From Chloroflexota bacterium (GTDB lineage: Bacteria; Chloroflexota; Anaerolineae; B4-G1; SLSP01), in NCBI GenBank assembly GCA_012798275.1, contig JAAZNO010000217.1, positions 1 to 11,007 of the forward strand: a DNA stretch of 11,007 nt, in the 5' to 3' direction. Position 1 is the first letter of the stretch. Every line of letters begins with the position of its first letter. Position numbers and translations under genes: made by a program. Of the stretch, positions 6,472 to 11,007 are shown one piece after another. The notes below the pieces were generated by a model. It was not told the origin of the DNA. It did no database searches and saw only the letters and a list, made by a program, of their open reading frames with translations.

Positions 6472-6514
6472 AAAGGGCAGATCTGTGTCATCATATGAAT
6501 TGCAGGAGGAAACG

Positions 6515-9427
6515 ATGAGTAACAAATGGGTTTATCTTTTTGGCGAAGTTGAGCAAGTTGAGCGTGAAACGGGCAGCTGGGACGGCGTCCGCGGGATGTT
6601 GGGCGGCAAGGGCGCGGGCCTGGCCGAAATGACACGGGTGGGCTTGCCAGTGCCTCCTGGTTTTACGATCACTACCAAGGCCTGCATGGCCTACATCCAG
6701 GACGGCAATAAGTTTCCTGAGGGATTGTGGGAGCAAGTGTTGGCGGCGTTGGCCGAGGTGGAGCGTCAGACCGGTAAGAAGTTTGGCGATCCGAAAAACC
6801 CGCTGCTGGTTTCCGTGCGCTCCGGCGCCAAGTTCTCCATGCCCGGCATGATGGACACCATCCTCAATGTGGGCTTGAACGACAAGGTCGTCCCCGGCCT
6901 GATTGCGTTGACGAAGAATGAACGCTTCGTGTGGGACAGCTATCGTCGCTTGCTCTCCATGTTTGGGCACACCGCCATGGGCATTTCCGACGAGGCTTTC
7001 GATGAGGAGATGGGGGCCCTCAAGGCCGAACTCGGCGTCAAAGACGACACGGATTTGACGGCGGATGACCTCAAAGAACTGGTAACGCGTTACAAGCAGG
7101 TCTACGTCCGGGAGCTGGGGCGCGAGTTCCCCCAGGACCCCCTGGAGCAACTGCGGATCGCGGTGCAGGCGGTCTTCAATTCCTGGATGGGCAAGCGCGC
7201 GGTGGATTATCGCCGCGTGGAGCACATCCCCGATGACCTGGGCACGGCAGTGAACGTGCAGACCATGGTCTTCGGCAACATGGGCTGGGACAGCGGCACG
7301 GGTGTGGCCTTCACGCGCGACCCCGCAACGGGGGAGCGCATTTTCTACGGCGATTATCTGCTCAACGCGCAGGGCGAGGACGTGGTGGCGGGAATCCGCA
7401 ACACTAAGCGGGTCGCCGATCTGGGCGAGGACATGCCGGAGATTGCGGAGCAGCTGCGCGAAATCGGCACGAAACTGGAATTGCACTACAAGGACATGCA
7501 GGACACCGAGTTCACCATCGAGCGTGGCAAGCTCTGGATGCTGCAGACGCGCACCGGCAAGCGCACCGCGCGCGCTGCCGTGAAGATCGCGGTGGACATG
7601 GTCGCCGAGGAACTTATCACCAGGGAAGAGGCCGTGATGCGCGTGACCCCCAAGGACGTGGACTTCTTTCTGCATCCGCAGTTTGATGAGAAAGAGGTGG
7701 CCGCGGCCAAAGCTTCCGGGCGCCTGCTGGCGGAGGGCGTGAATGCTTCGCCGGGTGCGGCGGTGGGCAAGCTGGCCTTCGATGCCAATACGGCCGAGGC
7801 GTGGGGCAAGGCGGGCGAAGCGGTCATCATGATCCGCGCGGAGACCAAGCCCGATGACGTGCACGGCATGGTGGCCTCAAAGGGGATTCTCACCAGTCGT
7901 GGTGGGGCGACGGCGCACGCTGCTGTTGTGGCCCGGCAGTTTGGTATCCCCGCCGTGGTCGGCGCGGCGGCCCTGAGCATTGATCAGGACTTGCGTCAGG
8001 TGACGGTGAGCGGTCGCACCCTCAAGGAGGGCGATGTGGTGTCCCTCGACGGCGCGACGGGTGAGGTGTACGAGGGCGTTCTGCCGACGGTGACGCCGGA
8101 CTTCCAGAAGGAAGTGGAGCTCGCCACGCTGTTGGGCTGGGCGGATGAGATCTCGGCGAGTCCCGCCGCGCGCCAGTGGGAAGAGGGGCTGCAGAGCTTC
8201 CCGACCCGCGGGTTGCAGGTGTGGACCAATGCCGACTATCCCAAGGACGCCCGGCGCGCTCGCGAATACGGCGCCAAGGGCATCGGCCTTTGCCGCACCG
8301 AGCACATGTTCTTCGAGCAGGAGCGCTTGCCGCACGTCCAGGACATGATCCTCAACGCTGAGGAAGCGCAGAAGCTGTTCAATGTCGTCACCCGTTACGA
8401 GCGTGTCCTGGCGACCGGCAAGGAAGAGGGGCAGGCGATCAAAGAAGAACGCCGCGCCGAGATCATGCAAGAGCTGGAGGTGGCGCGCCGCGCGGTGGAA
8501 GCATCGCCCGCGGTCAAGGTCTATCGCGAGGCCCTGGACTTCCTGCTGCCCTATCAGCGGGGCGACTTCTACGGGCTCTTCGAGGCAATGGACGGCCTAC
8601 CCGTGATCATCCGCCTGATTGATCCGCCCCTGCACGAGTTCCTGCCCGGACACGACGAGCTGCTGGTCAAAGTTACCGAGATGCGCGTGCGCGGCGAAAC
8701 CGGCCCCGAGCTCGAAAAGGCCGAGGTGTTGCTCAAGGCCGTGGAGCGGATGCACGAATCCAACCCGATGATGGGCCTGCGCGGTATTCGCCTGGGCATC
8801 ATCTTCCCGGACATCATGAAGATGCAGGTGCGCGCGATCTTCGAGGCGGCCTGTGATGCGGCAGCGGCGGGGCACGTCGTGCACCCGGAGGTCATGATCC
8901 CGCTGACCGGGCACGTCAATGAGCTCAAACTGACGCAGGCCGAACTGGAAAAGGTCGCCAGGGAAGTGATGACGGAAAAGGGGCGCGAGATTTCCTACAA
9001 GTTCGGCACGATGATCGAGATCCCGCGCGCGGCCGTGACCGCCGACGAGATCGCCGGGCTGGCGGAGTTCTTCTCCTTCGGCACCAACGACCTGACCCAG
9101 ATGACCTTCGGTTACAGCCGCGACGACGCCGAGCGGCGCTTCCTGGTCGAGTATGTGGAGCAGGGTATCCTGCCCCTGAACCCCTTCCAGACGCTCGATG
9201 CTGAGGGTGTGGGCGCGCTGCTGCGGATGGGCGTGCGCAAGGGTCGCCAGACGCGCCCCCAGCTGGAGGTGGGCATCTGCGGTGAGCACGGCGGGGATCC
9301 CCAGTCGGTGGAGTTCTGCTACCTGGCGGGCCTGAACTACGTCTCCTGCAGTCCCTTCCGGGTGCCGGTTGCGCGGTTGGCTGCAGCGCAGGCAGCGCTC
9401 AGGCATCACGGCAAGGTGTTGGATTAG
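6515..9427 (+). CDS. ppdK: Pyruvate, phosphate dikinase (long form)
   Basis: Interconverts pyruvate + ATP + Pi and phosphoenolpyruvate + AMP + PPi in the cytosol, a reversible link between glycolysis and gluconeogenesis. It has 970 residues, about 95 more than the usual near 875. Domain order: N-terminal ATP-grasp-like nucleotide domain (GGKGAGLAEM, PVPPGFTITT, SVRSGAKFSMPGMMDT), the swivelling phosphohistidine domain with GGATAHAAVVARQFGIP (catalytic His468; Thr466 at the position phosphorylated by the PDRP regulator in other species), then the PEP/pyruvate barrel with LCRTEHMFF, DPPLHEFLPG, FFSFGTNDLTQM, GICGEHGGDP (catalytic Cys922) and SCSPFRVP. A charged insertion at about 616-668 is absent from typical PPDKs. 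The start is chosen at the ATG at 6515 because AGGAGG at 6504-6509 lies 5 bases before it; an upstream in-frame GTG at 6455 would precede the predicted transcription start. Confidence 0.95.
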   Translation: MSNKWVYLFGEVEQVERETGSWDGVRGMLGGKGAGLAEMTRVGLPVPPGFTITTKACMAYIQDGNKFPEGLWEQVLAALAEVERQTGKKFGDPKNPLLVSVRSGAKFSMPGMMDTILNVGLNDKVVPGLIALTKNERFVWDSYRRLLSMFGHTAMGISDEAFDEEMGALKAELGVKDDTDLTADDLKELVTRYKQVYVRELGREFPQDPLEQLRIAVQAVFNSWMGKRAVDYRRVEHIPDDLGTAVNVQTMVFGNMGWDSGTGVAFTRDPATGERIFYGDYLLNAQGEDVVAGIRNTKRVADLGEDMPEIAEQLREIGTKLELHYKDMQDTEFTIERGKLWMLQTRTGKRTARAAVKIAVDMVAEELITREEAVMRVTPKDVDFFLHPQFDEKEVAAAKASGRLLAEGVNASPGAAVGKLAFDANTAEAWGKAGEAVIMIRAETKPDDVHGMVASKGILTSRGGATAHAAVVARQFGIPAVVGAAALSIDQDLRQVTVSGRTLKEGDVVSLDGATGEVYEGVLPTVTPDFQKEVELATLLGWADEISASPAARQWEEGLQSFPTRGLQVWTNADYPKDARRAREYGAKGIGLCRTEHMFFEQERLPHVQDMILNAEEAQKLFNVVTRYERVLATGKEEGQAIKEERRAEIMQELEVARRAVEASPAVKVYREALDFLLPYQRGDFYGLFEAMDGLPVIIRLIDPPLHEFLPGHDELLVKVTEMRVRGETGPELEKAEVLLKAVERMHESNPMMGLRGIRLGIIFPDIMKMQVRAIFEAACDAAAAGHVVHPEVMIPLTGHVNELKLTQAELEKVAREVMTEKGREISYKFGTMIEIPRAAVTADEIAGLAEFFSFGTNDLTQMTFGYSRDDAERRFLVEYVEQGILPLNPFQTLDAEGVGALLRMGVRKGRQTRPQLEVGICGEHGGDPQSVEFCYLAGLNYVSCSPFRVPVARLAAAQAALRHHGKVLD

Positions 9428-9446
9428 GTTTTTGTGTGGCGTTGAG

Positions 9447-9491
9447 AGCGCCCCTTCCACGGGTTGGCACCCTGGAAGGGGCGCTTTTTTT
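9447..9491 (+). terminator. Rho-independent terminator of ppdK
   Basis: AGCGCCCCTTCCA (9447-9459) pairs with 9473-9485, then after one unpaired C continues GGG (9461-9463) with CCC (9470-9472) and a 6-base loop. The stem is about 16 bp and runs directly into T7 (9485-9491). It lies 20 bases after the ppdK stop. Textbook intrinsic terminator. Confidence 0.95.
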
Positions 9492-9513
9492 GAGCGAGCG
9501 GGCTGCCTTATTT

Positions 9514-9542
9514 TTGTGTTTTTTCTCAGGTCGTTCTATAAT
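9514..9542 (+). promoter_or_regulatory. Sigma-70-type promoter upstream of the SPFH-like gene
   Basis: TTGTGT (9514-9519), an exact 17-base spacer, and a perfect TATAAT (9537-9542). The predicted start near 9549 gives a leader of about 110 bases before the ATG at 9660. It sits just after the ppdK terminator, consistent with a new transcription unit. Confidence 0.7.
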
Positions 9543-9576
9543 CAGTCATGAGCGCTTTCCTGCCGCTACACTTGCT

Positions 9577-9609
9577 GGGAATTTTATTCCCGGCCCTGTG
9601 GCGCAGGGC
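9577..9609 (+). promoter_or_regulatory. Structured leader: two consecutive small hairpins
   Basis: GGGAAT (9577-9582) pairs with ATTCCC (9586-9591), loop TTT. GCCCTG (9593-9598) pairs with CAGGGC (9604-9609), loop of 5. Both lie in the predicted 5' leader of the membrane gene. No known riboswitch or leader motif is recognised; they may only be incidental structure. Confidence 0.3.
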
Positions 9610-9659
9610 GGACCTGCATTCATTGTAGTCGGTGTCAACTTCACAGAGGCAGGTGTCAT

Positions 9660-11007
9660 ATGGGGACGATGTTGCTCGTCGAAGCTCTCCTTGTCTGTGT
9701 AGTGGCGCTGCCGGTAGGACGGGGGATGTGGCGTGCGCGGGGGGCAACCTCGCGCCTGTCCAAAGAACTGCCGGGCTTCGTGCTCCTCATTTTTTCTACT
9801 CTCGCGCTCACGGGCTTGTTCTGGTACCTCGTCGGGCATGAGGCCCTGCCCTTACAGCAACTGGACCCCTTCGCCTTACGTTACGAGAGGGATTGCCTGG
9901 GCGGCATCGTCTTGACCCTGGAAGTGGGAGTATGGCTGACGCTGGTGGTCGGGGCGCTGGGATATCTCCTGGGCGGGTTGCCCTCGATGGCCTCGGCGCT
10001 GCTCGCGTTGGGCGGCATGATGGGGGGAGCGTTGTGCCTGGCGGCCATTGCCGGGCGGATTCCGCTGGTAGGCCTGGATGTGTTGGTCCTTGGGGTGGGG
10101 GTCTGGCTGCTGGGACTGCTGGGGGTGAGCTACATCGGGTGGCGGGGACGCGCTCGCAGCATCTCGCCGCTGGCCTGGAGTTGGACGGCGTTCTACGGGC
10201 TGACCGTGCTGCTGGCTTTTGTGATCGGACGGCTGGGGGTCTGGCTCATTTTGCTGCCCGCCGTCCTGGCATTTTGCTGGCTGCTCTACGTGTATAGCGG
10301 GCTGTTGTTGCCGATAGAGACCGCGCAGGACCACTGGCAGGCCTGGCGCAGTCTGCTCACTTTCGCGCTGGGCACCAATTTTCCCTTCTATGTGATTGAG
10401 GACTGGCACACGCGCGACCGTCACGAGGAAACGCTGCCTCAACCGCGCGTGGCCGGCGATCCGTATCGCCGCTTCTTTTCCGGGCCGGGGATCATCCTCA
10501 ACGACGCTGCCCATGCGGCGGTGTTGTGGGATAGCCTGCAGTACCGGGTCGCTCCGCCGGGGCTGAACTTCACCCGACCGTTTGAGCAAGTATTCGCCGC
10601 CGTGGACTTGCGCCCGCAGCTGCGCAACGCCACCATCGAGGCCGAGACCGCCGATGGCATCGTCACTCACACGCTGGTCTTCATGCCGCAGCGCATTGCC
10701 ATGGGACAGCAACCGCTGCAGCTGGGCGCCTCCTATCCGTATGCAGAGGACGCCGTCTTGCGCGCCGTTTGCGACAACGCCTTCCTGCAGCATCATTTCA
10801 CGCGCCAGGAGAATCTGGCCGAGGAAAAGCTCGAGCCCATCTCCTGGGATTCGCTGGCGCAGATGTTGGCGCCGCCCATCCTCCGCGAGGTGATCCTCGC
10901 TCGCCGCTGTGATGAGCTCCATGAATCGGGGACGGCCCGCGTCGAGATTGCGGAGGAGTTCGTGCAACGCCTGCGCGAACAACTGGCGCAGGTCGGCATT
11001 ACCCTGG
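9660..11007 (+). CDS. Polytopic membrane protein with C-terminal SPFH/Band 7-like domain, 3'-truncated
   Basis: An open frame of 449 visible residues runs off the window. The N-terminal half is strongly hydrophobic, with about seven likely membrane segments near 4-19, 38-58, 84-105, 110-131, 138-160, 173-191 and 192-218. From about 270 it becomes soluble and resembles an SPFH/Band 7 (stomatin/prohibitin-type) domain: FFSGPGIILNDAAHAAVLW, VFAAVDLRPQLR at about 311-322, then IEAETADGIVTHTLVFMPQRI, and a charged helical tail (IAEEFVQRLREQLAQVGITL). Band 7 proteins form membrane-associated oligomeric scaffolds; what this one organises is unknown. The ATG at 9660 is the first start after an in-frame TGA at 9549, and AGAGG at 9645-9649 is a modest ribosome site; the ATG at 9669 is an alternative. 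A promoter lies 118-146 bases upstream. The coding call is firm; the family call is moderate. Confidence 0.8.
   Translation, partial: MGTMLLVEALLVCVVALPVGRGMWRARGATSRLSKELPGFVLLIFSTLALTGLFWYLVGHEALPLQQLDPFALRYERDCLGGIVLTLEVGVWLTLVVGALGYLLGGLPSMASALLALGGMMGGALCLAAIAGRIPLVGLDVLVLGVGVWLLGLLGVSYIGWRGRARSISPLAWSWTAFYGLTVLLAFVIGRLGVWLILLPAVLAFCWLLYVYSGLLLPIETAQDHWQAWRSLLTFALGTNFPFYVIEDWHTRDRHEETLPQPRVAGDPYRRFFSGPGIILNDAAHAAVLWDSLQYRVAPPGLNFTRPFEQVFAAVDLRPQLRNATIEAETADGIVTHTLVFMPQRIAMGQQPLQLGASYPYAEDAVLRAVCDNAFLQHHFTRQENLAEEKLEPISWDSLAQMLAPPILREVILARRCDELHESGTARVEIAEEFVQRLREQLAQVGITL

Noticed and set aside
6455..6514. GTG start for ppdK 20 codons upstream
   Set aside because: It overlaps the -10 element, lacks a ribosome site, and the ATG at 6515 has a perfect AGGAGG and the family-typical N-terminus.
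6491..7864. Long minus-strand open frame opposite ppdK (similarly 943-1926, 5561-6400 and 8597-9460)
   Set aside because: Composition is shadow-like (Arg/His/Leu/Gln rich) with no ribosome site or family motif; the plus-strand genes explain the DNA.
9876..10982. 368-codon minus-strand open frame at the right end
   Set aside because: The plus-strand frame from 9660 has coherent membrane helices and an SPFH-like domain; the minus frame is low-complexity Gln/Arg/Pro.

Overview
The window is GC-rich chromosomal DNA carrying mostly housekeeping genes, all on the + strand. It reads as a bacterium of the phylum Chloroflexota, probably the Anaerolineae/Caldilineae side. That placement is inferred from protein style (a long PPDK, an ArgRS with an altered HIGH motif, an SPFH-type membrane protein) and from the palindrome-rich intergenic repeats. 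It was not tested by any search. I see no CRISPR array, transposase, phage gene, rRNA or tRNA, and no recognisable defence cluster.

Layout. Positions 1-780 hold the 3' part of a class II fructose-bisphosphate aldolase, closed by a hairpin terminator. Positions 883-2040 encode an ATP-grasp ligase of unknown substrate. Positions 2041-2592 are a 552-base gap without a credible gene, packed with palindromes: a paired-hairpin (BIME-like) unit, a 143-base nested-palindrome element with two A7-flanked hairpins, and a GCTGANN heptamer array. Positions 2593-4305 encode arginyl-tRNA synthetase. Positions 4373-4597 encode SecG behind a good extended -10 promoter. A 165-base gap follows, with a long inverted repeat made of the same GCTGANN heptamer. 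Positions 4763-6454 encode a membrane-anchored family 5 (peptide-type) solute-binding protein. Positions 6515-9427 encode pyruvate phosphate dikinase behind its own extended -10 promoter and followed by a textbook Rho-independent terminator. Positions 9660-11007 hold the 5' part of a large membrane protein: about seven membrane segments followed by an SPFH/Band 7-like region, running off the end of the window.

How the genes relate. FBP aldolase and PPDK are both reversible steps of central carbon metabolism, at the triose/hexose and pyruvate/PEP nodes, but the genes are separated and have separate transcription signals. SecG, the solute-binding protein and the SPFH protein are all envelope proteins. 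No single multi-gene operon is supported; most genes look like short independent transcription units. The most unusual points are the TIGS in place of HIGH in ArgRS, an insertion of roughly 50 residues in PPDK, the polytopic-SPFH fusion and the structured intergenic repeats.
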